Shown here: positions 43,855 through 53,182 of the stretch, in pieces
Position numbering within the stretch: the first letter of the stretch is position 1
Layout of the letters: the number at the start of each line of letters is the position of its first letter
Origin: Haloferax sulfurifontis ATCC BAA-897
GTDB taxonomy: Archaea; Halobacteriota; Halobacteria; Halobacteriales; Haloferacaceae
Assembly: GCF_000337835.1 (NCBI RefSeq)
Contig: NZ_AOLM01000011.1
Coordinates: 62,001-126,000 of the forward strand
Direction: 5' to 3'
DNA length: 64,000 nt
Program-made: the position numbers and the translations under genes
Notes under the pieces: generated by a model
What the model was told of the DNA's origin: nothing
Databases searched by the model: none
What the model saw: only the letters and a program-made list of their open reading frames with translations

Positions 43855-45450
43855 ATGGCGACCGAACAGCAGACGGGGACCGGTGGAGGAGACGACGAGC
43901 AACCGCTCGGTCTGACCATCGCGAGCGGGGCCGTCGCCGCCGCCGTCGTCGTCCCGCTGTTGTGGCTCGTCAAGACCGCGCTCGACGTGGGGTTCGCCGA
44001 GGCGGTGTCGCTCGTCACCCGGCCGACGACCGTCGAAGTGTTCCTGAACAGCGCCGTCCTCGTCACGCTCGTCACCGCCGCGTGCATCGGGCTCGGCGTC
44101 CCGCTGGCGTACCTGACCGTCCGGACCGACCTGCCGTTCAAGCGCTTTTGGACCGTGGTCGTCTCGCTCCCGCTCGTCATCCCGAGCTACATCGGCGCGT
44201 TCGCGTTCGTCTCGGCGTTCGGCCCGCGGGGCGCGTTCCAGCGGCTCTTGGCCCCGCTCGGCGTCGAGTCGCTCCCCGAGATATACGGACTACCCGGTGC
44301 CGTTTTGGTGCTGACGCTCTACACGTACCCATACGTGTTCATCACCACCCGGGCCGCGCTGAAGTCGATGGACACCACGCTCATCGACGCCGCGCGGACC
44401 CTGAACCACAGCCGCTGGGAGGCGTTCAAGCGGGTGACGGTCCCGCAGATTCGCCCCGCGGTCGCCGCCGGCTCGCTCCTGACGGCGCTGTACGTCCTCT
44501 CGGACTTCGGCACGCCGGCGATTATGCGGTTCGACGCCTTCACCCGCGTCATCTACGTGGAGTTCGGGACGTTCGGCCGCGACACCGCGACGCTCCTGTC
44601 GCTCCAACTCATCGCCGTGACGCTCCTCATCTTGACCCTCGAATCGAAGATTCGGGGCGACGAGCGCACGACGACCGGCGGGCGCTCGGGGGCGCCGATG
44701 CCGCTCGGCCGGTGGAAGTACCCGGCGCTCGGCTTCGCGGCGCTCGTCGCCACCGTCGGGCTCCTCGTCCCGCTCGGCATCCTCTTTACGTGGCTCGCGC
44801 AGGGCGTCGCCGCGACGAGCGGGTCTCTCGCGTTCCAACCCGAGTACGCGTTCAACTCGGTCCTCGTCGCGGCGGCGACCGCGGGCGCGGCGACGCTCGC
44901 CGGCCTGCCCGTCGCGTACCTCGCCGCGCGGCACCCGTCTCGGCTGAGTTCCGTCTTCGAGCGCGCGACCTACGTCGGCTACGCGGTGCCGGGCGTCGTC
45001 CTCGGGCTGGCGCTCGTCTTCTTCGGAAGCTCGTACGCGACGCCCATCTATCAGACGCTCTACCTCCTCGTGTTCGCCTACGTCATCCGCTTTCTCCCGC
45101 AGGCAATCGGGTCGCTCCGGGCGTCGTTCCTCCGGGTCGACCCCGCGCTCCCGGAGGCGGCGCGGACGCTCGGCGAGACCCCGTCGGGGGCGTTCCGTCA
45201 CGTCACGCTCCCGCTCGTCGCGCCCGGCCTGTTCGGCGGCGCGGCGCTCGTCTTCCTGACCACGATGAAGGAACTGCCCGCGACGCTCCTGCTCCGCCCC
45301 TCGGGGTTCAGCACGCTCGTGACACACATCTGGACGGCCTACGAGCAGGGCTACTTCGGTCAGGCCGTCGTGCCCGCGTTCATCCTGCTTTTCGTCTCCG
45401 GGCTCTCGATGCTCGTTATCATCACCCAAGAGGGATACGATGTCAAATAG
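43855..45450 (+). CDS. Iron(III) ABC transporter permease, two fused domains
   Basis: A 531-residue membrane protein with about twelve helices made of two BPD_transp_1 domains. Each has the EAA loop that contacts the ATPase: LIDAARTLNHSRWEAFKRVTVPQIRPAV (~178-205) and LPEAARTLGETPSGAFRHVTLPLVAPGL (~430-457). This fused FbpB/ThiP form needs no second permease. It overlaps the ATPase gene by 11 bases and follows the binding-protein gene after 12. Confidence 0.92.
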   Translation: MATEQQTGTGGGDDEQPLGLTIASGAVAAAVVVPLLWLVKTALDVGFAEAVSLVTRPTTVEVFLNSAVLVTLVTAACIGLGVPLAYLTVRTDLPFKRFWTVVVSLPLVIPSYIGAFAFVSAFGPRGAFQRLLAPLGVESLPEIYGLPGAVLVLTLYTYPYVFITTRAALKSMDTTLIDAARTLNHSRWEAFKRVTVPQIRPAVAAGSLLTALYVLSDFGTPAIMRFDAFTRVIYVEFGTFGRDTATLLSLQLIAVTLLILTLESKIRGDERTTTGGRSGAPMPLGRWKYPALGFAALVATVGLLVPLGILFTWLAQGVAATSGSLAFQPEYAFNSVLVAAATAGAATLAGLPVAYLAARHPSRLSSVFERATYVGYAVPGVVLGLALVFFGSSYATPIYQTLYLLVFAYVIRFLPQAIGSLRASFLRVDPALPEAARTLGETPSGAFRHVTLPLVAPGLFGGAALVFLTTMKELPATLLLRPSGFSTLVTHIWTAYEQGYFGQAVVPAFILLFVSGLSMLVIITQEGYDVK

Positions 45451-46612
45451 CACACTCTCGACCACCGACCGCTCGAACCGCGCGGAATCCACCGGCTCCG
45501 AGGCCGACGACGAGGACATCGGCGGCGTCCTCGAACTCGACGGCGTCTCGAAGTCCTACGGCACCGAGTCGGTCATCGACGACCTCTCGCTCAGCGTCGA
45601 GGAGGGCGAAATCCTCACGCTCCTCGGCCCCTCGGGCTGTGGGAAGACGACGACGCTCCGACTCATCGCCGGACTCGACCGCCCCGACGGGGGCGAGGTC
45701 CGACTGAACGGGAACGTCGTCTCCGGCGGCGACACCTTCCGCGCGCCCGAGGAGCGCGGCGTCGGCGTCGTCTTCCAGGAGTTCGCGCTGTTCCCGCATC
45801 TCACCGCGGCCGAGAACATCGCCTTCGGGCTGAAGGACCTCGACGAGGCCGCGCGCGACGAGCGCGTCGCCGACCTCCTCGACCTCGTGGGACTGGAGAC
45901 CCAAGGCGACAGCTACCCCGACGAGCTCTCCGGCGGCCAGCAACAGCGGGTCGCCCTCGCGCGCTCGCTCGCGCCGGAGCCGGCCATCCTGCTCCTCGAC
46001 GAGCCCTTCTCGAACCTCGACGTGGACCTCCGCGTCCAGATGCGCGAGGAGGTCCGCCGCATCCTCAAGGAGGCCGGCGTGACGGCCGTCTCCGTCACCC
46101 ACGACCAAGAGGAGGCGATGTCCATCTCCGACCGCGTGGCCGTGATGAACGACGGCGACCTCGAACAGGTGGGCGAACCCGAACAGGTGTTCCAACACCC
46201 CGAGTCCCGGTTCGTCGCGGGCTTCCTCGGCTACGCCGGGTTCCTGCCGGGACGCATCGCGGGCGACGTGGTCGAGACCGAACTCGGGACGGTCGGCCGC
46301 GACCAGATTCACGGCCTCGCGCCCGAGTACGACGACACCGACATCGACATCCTCGTTCGCCCCGACGACGTGTCGGCGCATCCCTGCAACGGCGGCGGCG
46401 ACGGCCACGGCGAGGTCGTCGGCAAGCGCTACCTCGGCCCGACCATCCTCTACGAGGTCGAACTCCACGGCGGCGACAACCTGCTGTGCATGCACAACCA
46501 CGACGAGACCGTCCCGACCGACGGTTGCGTCGAGGTGACGCTCGACGCCGGCCACGAACTCGCGTGGTTCCCGCGCGAACAGCGCCCCGAGACCGGCCTC
46601 TACTCGGACTGA
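45440..46612 (+). CDS. Iron(III) ABC transporter ATP-binding protein
   Basis: The 390-residue ATPase of the importer. An acidic N-terminal extension (~1-30) precedes Walker A GPSGCGKTTTLR, the Q-loop FQEFALFPHLT, signature LSGGQQQRVALARSL, Walker B AILLLDEPFSNLD and the H-loop SVTHDQEEA. The C-terminal ~120 residues are a TOBE-type regulatory domain (IDILVRPDDVSAHP ... LLCMHNHDETVP). FbpC/PotA-like proteins have this layout. Its start codon lies inside the end of the permease gene. Confidence 0.93.
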   Translation: MSNSTLSTTDRSNRAESTGSEADDEDIGGVLELDGVSKSYGTESVIDDLSLSVEEGEILTLLGPSGCGKTTTLRLIAGLDRPDGGEVRLNGNVVSGGDTFRAPEERGVGVVFQEFALFPHLTAAENIAFGLKDLDEAARDERVADLLDLVGLETQGDSYPDELSGGQQQRVALARSLAPEPAILLLDEPFSNLDVDLRVQMREEVRRILKEAGVTAVSVTHDQEEAMSISDRVAVMNDGDLEQVGEPEQVFQHPESRFVAGFLGYAGFLPGRIAGDVVETELGTVGRDQIHGLAPEYDDTDIDILVRPDDVSAHPCNGGGDGHGEVVGKRYLGPTILYEVELHGGDNLLCMHNHDETVPTDGCVEVTLDAGHELAWFPREQRPETGLYSD

Positions 46613-46614
46613 GG

Positions 46615-48960
46615 ATGGGTCGGCGAGACTCGAACACGGGCCGGAGCGTCCCGCTCGGCGGGCGCGTTCGCGCCGCCGTCCGCGGCCTCGCGTTCGACAC
46701 CGACTTCTCCATCGACATCGACCGAAACCGGACGCGGCGGCGACTCGCCGCGCTCTGTGTCTCGCTTCTCGTCGGCCTCGTCGTGACGTGGCTCGCGGTC
46801 GACCTCTTTCCGTACCACACCGTCAACGACGACGAGGGCGTCTACCTCACTCAGGCCGCGATGCTCCTCGAAGGCAAGCTGTTCCTCTATCCCGGCCAAC
46901 TGACCGAGGCCGTCAGGCCGTGGTTCTTCGTGGTACAAGAGACGCCGAGCGCGCCCGGCGGCGTCCAGCTCTACTCGAAGTACTCGCCGGCGGTGCCGGC
47001 GCTGTTCGCGGTCGGCCTCGCGGTCGGGCTTCCGAACCTCGTGTTGGGAGCCATCGCCGCGGCGTCCGCCGCGTTAGTCTACGCCCTCACCGCCGACGCG
47101 TTCGACCGGACGACCGGCGTCGTCGCGGCGGGCCTGCTCGGCCTCTCGCCGCTGTTTCTCATCACCTCGGCGACGTTCCTCGCGTACGCGCCGACGACGA
47201 TGCTCAACCTCGGGTTCGCCGTCTGCTACGTCCGGGCCGCCCGCCGAGACTCCTCGGGCTACGCCGTCGTCGCGGGCGCGCTCGTCGGCGCGGCGTTCTT
47301 CGCCCGCCCGTACACCGCCGTCCTGTTCGCCCTGCCCTTCATCGCCCACTCGCTGTGGGCGCTGGCGACCGCCCGCCGCGCGGGGACCGGCTGGGTCGTC
47401 TTCCGTCGGTACGCCGCCGTCGCGCTCCCCGGCCTCGCGTTCGTCGGCCTGACGCTCGCGTACAACGCCGTCGTGACGGGCGACCCGCTCACGTTCCCGT
47501 ACATCGCCTTCGCACCGCGGGACGGCATCGGCTTCGGCGAGCGGGCCATCCTCGACTACGAGGTCGTCTACACGCCCGCCATGGGCGTCGAGACCGCCGT
47601 CGAGGCGCTCGACCGACTCGCGTTACGCTGGGGGCCGATGGGGTGGCTCGGCACCGTCGCCGCGGTGTTCGGCCTCGGCGTCACCGCCCGCCGCTGGTGG
47701 AGCCACAAGACCGGCCGAAACCTCCGGGGGAGCGCGAGACGCCGCCACCACGGACTCGGCGGCCGCGACCGCGCGTTCACCGAACTCTCCGACGACGCCC
47801 TCGCCTGCGTCGTCGCGGGCGTGTTCGCCTCGGTGTTCCTCGGCAACGCCGCCTTCTGGGGGACGCACAACGGTCTTCGAAACGGCCTCATCGACCTCCT
47901 CGGCCCGTTCTACCACTTCGACGCGCTCGTCCCGCTGGCGGTGTTCGGCGCGGCCGGCGTCGTCGCCGGCGCTCGGCTCCTCCGCCGGCTGGCCCACCGC
48001 CGCTTTTCGGCCTCGGAGGCCCGCGGCGTCGTCTTCTCGGTGCTTCTCGTCTCGGCGCTGTTCGCCGGCGGCGTGACCGTCGGCGCGGTCGAAGACCCCT
48101 ACGACGAAAACCGGCTCCGAACCGAGAACCTCGCGGCGACCTACGAACCGCTCCTCGACGCCGGCTTCGAACAGCCGCCGCTGACGCTGTCGCTTCCGGG
48201 CGTCGATGCCGGCGGTATCGAGGGCGGTGCCGACGGTATCGGCGTCGCCGGCGACCCGTCCGCCGCCGGTAACGAGACGAAGGCGCTCGTCTTCCACCCC
48301 GACCCCTACGGCGACTGGTCGGCCCATCCCTTCCAGACGCTCCGCAACGACCCCGGGTTCGACGGTCCGGTGGTGTACGCACTCGACGACGGGGCCGAAC
48401 GGGACTTCGCGGTCCTCGACGCCACGAACCGAACGCCGTATCGGTTCACCTATCGGGGCACGTGGACCGGAGCAACCGAGGCGGTCGAACCGGACCTGAC
48501 CCGACTCGACGTGCTCGCCGGCGAGCGGGTCGACGCGACGACGACGCTCGGCGCGCCCGCGGGGGCGAACACGGCGTCGGTCCGCGTCGAGACCAAGGCG
48601 GGCTACGCCCGTTACGACGCGGCGACGGCCGAGAACCTGACCGTCGAGTGGTCGCTTTCGCCGGCGGGCGTGGCCGTGACGAACCGGCCGCTGGCCGCCG
48701 GTCCCGAGCGACTGTCGATTCCGCCCGGCGCGAGCGAGGTCGACCTCGCGGTGACCTACGTCGGCGACTTCGGCGAGACGGTCACGTACCGACAGACCGT
48801 GACGGTCGAGCGCTCGGGCGGCGAGATACGGGTTCTCTGGCCGCCGGAGACCCGCGTCTGCCGGCTGACCACCGACTGCGGGACGGAAGGCGAGTGGGTC
48901 GGCCCCGACGGCGACTACCTCGACGGCGTCTCGGTCGAGACCGACGCGCGCGTCGCCTGA
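46615..48960 (+). CDS. GT39-like membrane glycosyltransferase
   Basis: A 781-residue protein with a short cytoplasmic start, about ten hydrophobic helices (~45-480) and a C-terminal soluble domain (~500-781) with Asn-X-Thr/Ser sites, probably extracellular. After the first helix lies HTVNDDEGVYLTQAAMLLEGKL, the acidic first loop of PMT/ArnT-like glycosyltransferases that use lipid-linked sugars; FLAYAPTTMLNLGFAVCYV and FFARPYTAVLFALPFI follow. Its start is two bases after the ABC ATPase stop, so it is probably cotranscribed with the iron importer. Acceptor and donor are unknown. Confidence 0.78.
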   Translation: MGRRDSNTGRSVPLGGRVRAAVRGLAFDTDFSIDIDRNRTRRRLAALCVSLLVGLVVTWLAVDLFPYHTVNDDEGVYLTQAAMLLEGKLFLYPGQLTEAVRPWFFVVQETPSAPGGVQLYSKYSPAVPALFAVGLAVGLPNLVLGAIAAASAALVYALTADAFDRTTGVVAAGLLGLSPLFLITSATFLAYAPTTMLNLGFAVCYVRAARRDSSGYAVVAGALVGAAFFARPYTAVLFALPFIAHSLWALATARRAGTGWVVFRRYAAVALPGLAFVGLTLAYNAVVTGDPLTFPYIAFAPRDGIGFGERAILDYEVVYTPAMGVETAVEALDRLALRWGPMGWLGTVAAVFGLGVTARRWWSHKTGRNLRGSARRRHHGLGGRDRAFTELSDDALACVVAGVFASVFLGNAAFWGTHNGLRNGLIDLLGPFYHFDALVPLAVFGAAGVVAGARLLRRLAHRRFSASEARGVVFSVLLVSALFAGGVTVGAVEDPYDENRLRTENLAATYEPLLDAGFEQPPLTLSLPGVDAGGIEGGADGIGVAGDPSAAGNETKALVFHPDPYGDWSAHPFQTLRNDPGFDGPVVYALDDGAERDFAVLDATNRTPYRFTYRGTWTGATEAVEPDLTRLDVLAGERVDATTTLGAPAGANTASVRVETKAGYARYDAATAENLTVEWSLSPAGVAVTNRPLAAGPERLSIPPGASEVDLAVTYVGDFGETVTYRQTVTVERSGGEIRVLWPPETRVCRLTTDCGTEGEWVGPDGDYLDGVSVETDARVA

Positions 48961-49032
48961 GGCGAGCGTCGAGAGCCGGCGGCTCGCGGGAGTGTGGGCG
49001 TCGGGAAAAAATGAAACGTCGCGGTCGGCGGC

Positions 49033-50346
49033 TCAGTCGTCGGCCGGGCCGGTCGAGCCCGACGAGCCGAGGAAGCCGTCGACGGTCGCGCGCTTCGCGA
49101 TGTGCGGGCGGTAGACCCACGCGTTCAGGAGGACGATGGGAACCATCGTCGCCGCGACGAGCGCGTAGCCGACGTGCAGGTTCGGCAGGAGCACAGACGA
49201 GTAGACGAGCGGGTAGGTGATGCCGCCGATGGTGCCGACGCCGCCGACGACGCCCGCGACGACCCCCGAGCTGTTGGGGAACATCGCGGGGACCTGCGCG
49301 AAGATAGCGCCCTCAGCGAAGGCGCAGGCCATGCCGACCATGAAGCCGGCGGCCACCGCGATGAGGACGGTCCCCGAGAGGCCGGCGAGCGTCATGACGA
49401 GCATGGCGACGACGATGAACGAGAGCGACACGAACGTCCACTGCTCGCGGTAGCGGCCCTCGAAGACGGGCAGGATGTCCATCTCCTTGCGCGCCAGCAC
49501 GTCGCTGACGTAGCCGCCGATGGGCCGGAGCAGGCCGGCCGCGATGGAGAACGTGGCCGCGAACGTGCTCGCGAGCACGAGGTTGTTCGTGTTGAACGCC
49601 TCGCGGTAGTAGGTGGCGAGCCAGCCGTTCATCGAGAGTTCGAGACCGAAGCTCATGACGTAGGCGAGCGCGAGCGCGACGGTCCCGTAGCGGGTCGCGG
49701 TGTGGACCCACTGCTTGAGCGTCGCGTTGTCGGCGGTCGCCTGCCGGCGCTCGTCGTTCGCCGCGGCCTCGCCGAGGAGGTAGTAGGCGACCGCGAGCAG
49801 AATCGAGACGACGCCGGTGTAGAAGAACGCCGCCCGCCAGTTGCTCTGGAACAGGGGCCCGCTCCAGTCCGCCCCGAACACGCGGGGCAGGATGAGCGCG
49901 CCGCCGGCGGCCCCGGCGTTCCCGATGCCGGCGTAGATGCCCTCGGCCATGCCGAGGTTCTCCTCTTCGAACCACTCCGAGACGTGCTGGATGCCGATGA
50001 CGAACGTGATGCCCGCCGTGGCGACGATGAGGCGCTCGACGAAGAACACGGTGTAGCTCTCGGCGAAGGCGCTCGCCATCGAGAACACCCCGACGTAGCC
50101 GAGGACGATGGCGAACACCACCGGCGCGCCGAACTTATCCGAGAGCCAGCCGGTGAGGATGCGGCCGAAGGGCGCGAGCCAGATTGCCGCGCTCGCCAAG
50201 ATGCCGATTTCGGCGAGCGAAAGCCCGAACTCCTCCGCCATCGGCCCCGTGAAGGGCGCGAACGAGAACCAGATGAGAAAGGAGAAGTTGAACCCGATAG
50301 TGGCGAGAAGGAGCGTTCGCCACTTGGTCATCTTTACGAGACCCAT
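49033..50346 (-). CDS. narK: Nitrate/nitrite transporter, NarK family
   Basis: A 437-residue MFS protein with twelve helices. The nitrate signatures are both present: [19 protein letters not shown] in helix 5 and [20 protein letters not shown] in helix 11. The first loop has [13 protein letters not shown]. The start ATG 50346 is fixed by a GGAGGT ribosome site six bases upstream. It exchanges nitrate and nitrite across the membrane. No nitrate reductase gene is in the window. The 267-base upstream gap is AT-rich with two palindromes. Confidence 0.9.
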   Translation of the reverse strand: MGLVKMTKWRTLLLATIGFNFSFLIWFSFAPFTGPMAEEFGLSLAEIGILASAAIWLAPFGRILTGWLSDKFGAPVVFAIVLGYVGVFSMASAFAESYTVFFVERLIVATAGITFVIGIQHVSEWFEEENLGMAEGIYAGIGNAGAAGGALILPRVFGADWSGPLFQSNWRAAFFYTGVVSILLAVAYYLLGEAAANDERRQATADNATLKQWVHTATRYGTVALALAYVMSFGLELSMNGWLATYYREAFNTNNLVLASTFAATFSIAAGLLRPIGGYVSDVLARKEMDILPVFEGRYREQWTFVSLSFIVVAMLVMTLAGLSGTVLIAVAAGFMVGMACAFAEGAIFAQVPAMFPNSSGVVAGVVGGVGTIGGITYPLVYSSVLLPNLHVGYALVAATMVPIVLLNAWVYRPHIAKRATVDGFLGSSGSTGPADD

Positions 50347-50352
50347 ACAACA

Positions 50353-50358
50353 ACCTCC
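50353..50358 (-). promoter_or_regulatory. Shine-Dalgarno site of narK
   Basis: The minus strand reads GGAGGT followed by TGTTGT and the ATG at 50346, so translation uses a ribosome-binding site rather than a leaderless start. Confidence 0.65.
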
Positions 50359-50459
50359 GAAATAGGAGCACAATCGTGTACAATTCTACCGTTCTTCTGC
50401 GTTGGTTTGAACATCATGTAGCGGATAGCACAGAGACATCATAGAAAAGTACTGTCCAC

Positions 50460-50496
50460 AATTCTCCATAAACACTTACCGAGTGTTTAGAGAATT
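50460..50496. promoter_or_regulatory. Long imperfect palindrome upstream of narK
   Basis: TAAACACT (50469-50476) and AGTGTTTA (50482-50489) pair perfectly, and outside them AATTCTC (50460-50466) pairs with GAGAATT (50490-50496); a 2-base bulge separates the stem parts on the left arm. The whole forms a 15-bp stem. It is about 115 bases before narK. Confidence 0.5.
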
Positions 50497-50521
50497 GAAC
50501 TAGATAAGGAGTATATTACCC

Positions 50522-50538
50522 ATATTATCCGATAATAT
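50522..50538. promoter_or_regulatory. 17-bp AT-rich perfect palindrome
   Basis: ATATTATC and GATAATAT surround a single C. It lies between the narK control region and the 3' end of the GH13 gene. It could be an operator or, with the nearby 15-bp palindrome, part of a regulatory block. Confidence 0.5.
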
Positions 50539-50613
50539 ACCGAGTTGCACTATGGACATACGTCCAAAAACACTCGGAGAGTATGAATCTGGTGGTGAGT
50601 TCTCTCCCGTCGG

Positions 50614-53088
50614 CTACGGGTCGCGCCGCCAGACGACGGCCGCCCCGTTGGCGAGTTCGACCGCGAGCGGATTGGAAGCGGCGGTCGAACCGTCTGGTTC
50701 CTCGACGCCGGGAGCGACGAGCGCCGGCTCCCAGCCGTCGGTCGGGACGGCCGGCGCGTTCGCGTCCCCGGCCGCGTCGTCGGCGAGGGTCGCGGGCGAC
50801 ACCTCGACGGGGACGCCCTCCATGTTGGCGGCGAAGAGCAGTTGTTCGCCACCGGTCGAGTCGGTCGCGTCGCCCCTGTCCGGCGCGGTTCGGAAGCCGT
50901 AGTAGAGGACCGTCCCGTCGGTCGGGTGGCGGTAAGTGAAGTAGTCGTCGTCGGCATCGAGGTCGGCGAGGAGCCACGGGCGGTCGTGACGGAACTCGCG
51001 GGTTTCGAGGCGGAAGGCGGTCCGCTCGTCGTCCTGTTCGTCGCGCCAGTGGCCGAGGTTCGCGAAGTCGTGCACGTCGCGCATCCACGCGTAGCCGTAG
51101 GCTTCGAGGTCCGCGGCCGAGAGGTCGTCGCCGAGCGGTTGGTCCATCGCCGAGAGCATGGCCGCCATCACGTCGAGGTCGTAGTCGGTCGCGCCGACCG
51201 CCGACGAGAGGGCGTTCATGAAGGTCAACAGTCCCTCGCGGGAGTCGAAGCCGAGGTCCTTCACGCGCCGGAAGAAGCGGTCGTCCTCGAAGTCCTCGTC
51301 GCGCACCTGCCAGTAGCAGAACTTCGACTCGTCGGAGACGACCTTGACGTTCCACGTCGGGTCGGTGTCGCGGACGAACCCCCACGGCGCGCGCATGTTG
51401 GCGTGGACGAAGTCCATCGGGACGCCCGGCAGGAAGCAGTGGAACAGCATCGACGACGCGGCGTTGTCGTACGCCTCGCTCAGCGTCTCGGGGTAGTCGT
51501 CGCCGAGGTAGGGGTTGACCGGCGACTGGTTGAACTCGACCGTCGGGTCTATCTGCGTCCCCCGGCGGACGGTGTCGTGGTTGGCGACGCCCGTCAGCCA
51601 GTTGCCGCCGAACTCGCCGACCTCGCGGACGCGCCACCACTTCGTCGCCCAGAAGGTGAGAAGCGCGGGGGTGTTGTGGGCGAAGGTGATGGGCGACCAC
51701 TGGAACGAGTGGGGGTGTTGTTCGATGAGCGCCCGGTACGAGGAGGCGAGTTCCCAGTCCTCGCGCGGCCACGGCCGCCCGTCCTCGTAAACCATCCACG
51801 GCCGGTACTCCGTGCCGGCGACCTCCTGCGTCACGCGGTCCATCTCCGCGAGGAAGTCGTCGTCGTGGTACATCTCGCCCGTCTCGGGGTCGTGGGAGGT
51901 GAAGTCCTGCGCGCCGTCGACCCGGATGCCGTCGGCACCGAAGTCCATCTTGCGCTCTTGCATCTCCAAGAAGACGGCGCGCGCGGTCGGTTCGGTGTAG
52001 TCGAGGTGCTTGCCGTACATCCCCGGGCCGAGGACGTACCGGTCCGAGAGGAGTTCCGCGCCGCGGTTGTCGGCGTGGCCGAGCGCGATGTCGAAGACGA
52101 CCTTTATCGGTCGCGGGAGGTCGTGGCAGGCGGCGATGAAGTCGACGAGTTCGTCCGGGCGGCCGGTTTCGAGGACGGCCGGATTCGGCGCGGAGAAGGC
52201 GCTGACGACGATGTCGTAGCCCCAGTTTATCATCTCCGGGCGGGCGACGTCGACCGTCACCTCGCCGGCCGAGCCGTCGGCGACCGTCCAGAAGTCGTGT
52301 TCCGCCTCGTTCTCGGTCAACGGCTCGACGGGCATCAACTGAATCCCGTCGTAGCCGGCGAAGGCGCGCTCCCACGGGGCGAGGTCGTCGCCGGCGCGCT
52401 GTTTCGCGGCGATTCCCTCGTACACCTCGGCGAGGCCGGCGAGCGACCCGCGTTCCGTGGCGGTTCCGGGGTGGATTTCGAGCATGCTCGTCGCGGGGTC
52501 GATACGCGGGAGGCCGCCGTCGTCGGTCGTGGCCACCCGCTCGTCGTCGGTGCCGAGCGCCTCGAAGTAGGCGCGGTCGGCGCGGGTCTCGTCCAGCCTG
52601 TCGAGGTCGTACACCTCCGCGGGCGCGAACGCCCCGAACGGAACCGAGTACGCGACGGGGTCCTGAACCGTTCGCTCCTCGCCGTCGTCGCCCTCGTAGA
52701 CGAGACGATAGAGCGCGCCGAGGGTGTCGCGCGTGCCGGCGCGGACGCCCTCGACGGCCGCCCAGTGGTACTCGCCGACCCGACGCGTCGGGACGCGGTG
52801 GCGGTCGAACGTCACGCGCCGGTGGTCGGTCTCGCCGGGGTCGAGGTCGGCCGGCGGCGTCAGCAGTTCCAGTTCGACGGCGGCCTCCGGCACGCCGTCC
52901 TCGACGAGGTCCGGCGTCCAGAAGCCGAACTCGACGACCTCGTCGCGGCGGTGCGCGCCGAGTTTCGTCGTCAGCGTCTTGGCGGCCGAGAAGTCGTCGT
53001 CGCGGCTCTCGACGACCGACTCGTGCCACGAGGCGAGGTCGTCGGTTCGGTCGGCGTGCAGGGTCGGCGTGGGGGAGTTCGTGCTCAT
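50614..53088 (-). CDS. GH13-like glycosyl hydrolase, large N-terminal extension
   Basis: An 824-residue protein. The N-terminal ~120 residues form a beta-sandwich-like module (VVEFGFWTPDLVEDGVPEAAVELELLTPP). The TIM barrel follows with all four GH13 regions: VVFDIALGHADN (I), GADGIRVDGAQDF (II, nucleophile Asp), MVYEDGRPW (III, likely acid Glu) and GVANHDTVRR (IV). The C-terminal part has a beta domain (LYYGFRTAPD). It has no signal peptide, so it is cytoplasmic. The bond and product specificity are not evident. It follows the alpha-amylase gene after a 94-base gap. Confidence 0.82.
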   Translation of the reverse strand: MSTNSPTPTLHADRTDDLASWHESVVESRDDDFSAAKTLTTKLGAHRRDEVVEFGFWTPDLVEDGVPEAAVELELLTPPADLDPGETDHRRVTFDRHRVPTRRVGEYHWAAVEGVRAGTRDTLGALYRLVYEGDDGEERTVQDPVAYSVPFGAFAPAEVYDLDRLDETRADRAYFEALGTDDERVATTDDGGLPRIDPATSMLEIHPGTATERGSLAGLAEVYEGIAAKQRAGDDLAPWERAFAGYDGIQLMPVEPLTENEAEHDFWTVADGSAGEVTVDVARPEMINWGYDIVVSAFSAPNPAVLETGRPDELVDFIAACHDLPRPIKVVFDIALGHADNRGAELLSDRYVLGPGMYGKHLDYTEPTARAVFLEMQERKMDFGADGIRVDGAQDFTSHDPETGEMYHDDDFLAEMDRVTQEVAGTEYRPWMVYEDGRPWPREDWELASSYRALIEQHPHSFQWSPITFAHNTPALLTFWATKWWRVREVGEFGGNWLTGVANHDTVRRGTQIDPTVEFNQSPVNPYLGDDYPETLSEAYDNAASSMLFHCFLPGVPMDFVHANMRAPWGFVRDTDPTWNVKVVSDESKFCYWQVRDEDFEDDRFFRRVKDLGFDSREGLLTFMNALSSAVGATDYDLDVMAAMLSAMDQPLGDDLSAADLEAYGYAWMRDVHDFANLGHWRDEQDDERTAFRLETREFRHDRPWLLADLDADDDYFTYRHPTDGTVLYYGFRTAPDRGDATDSTGGEQLLFAANMEGVPVEVSPATLADDAAGDANAPAVPTDGWEPALVAPGVEEPDGSTAASNPLAVELANGAAVVWRRDP

Positions 53089-53182
53089 GGTGTATCGGGT
53101 CGGTCGGGTCGGACGGAATCGAAATCGGAGGTGGAGGCGAAATCGGGGACTACGCGAAGTTGAAACGGGACGTATGCGGACG

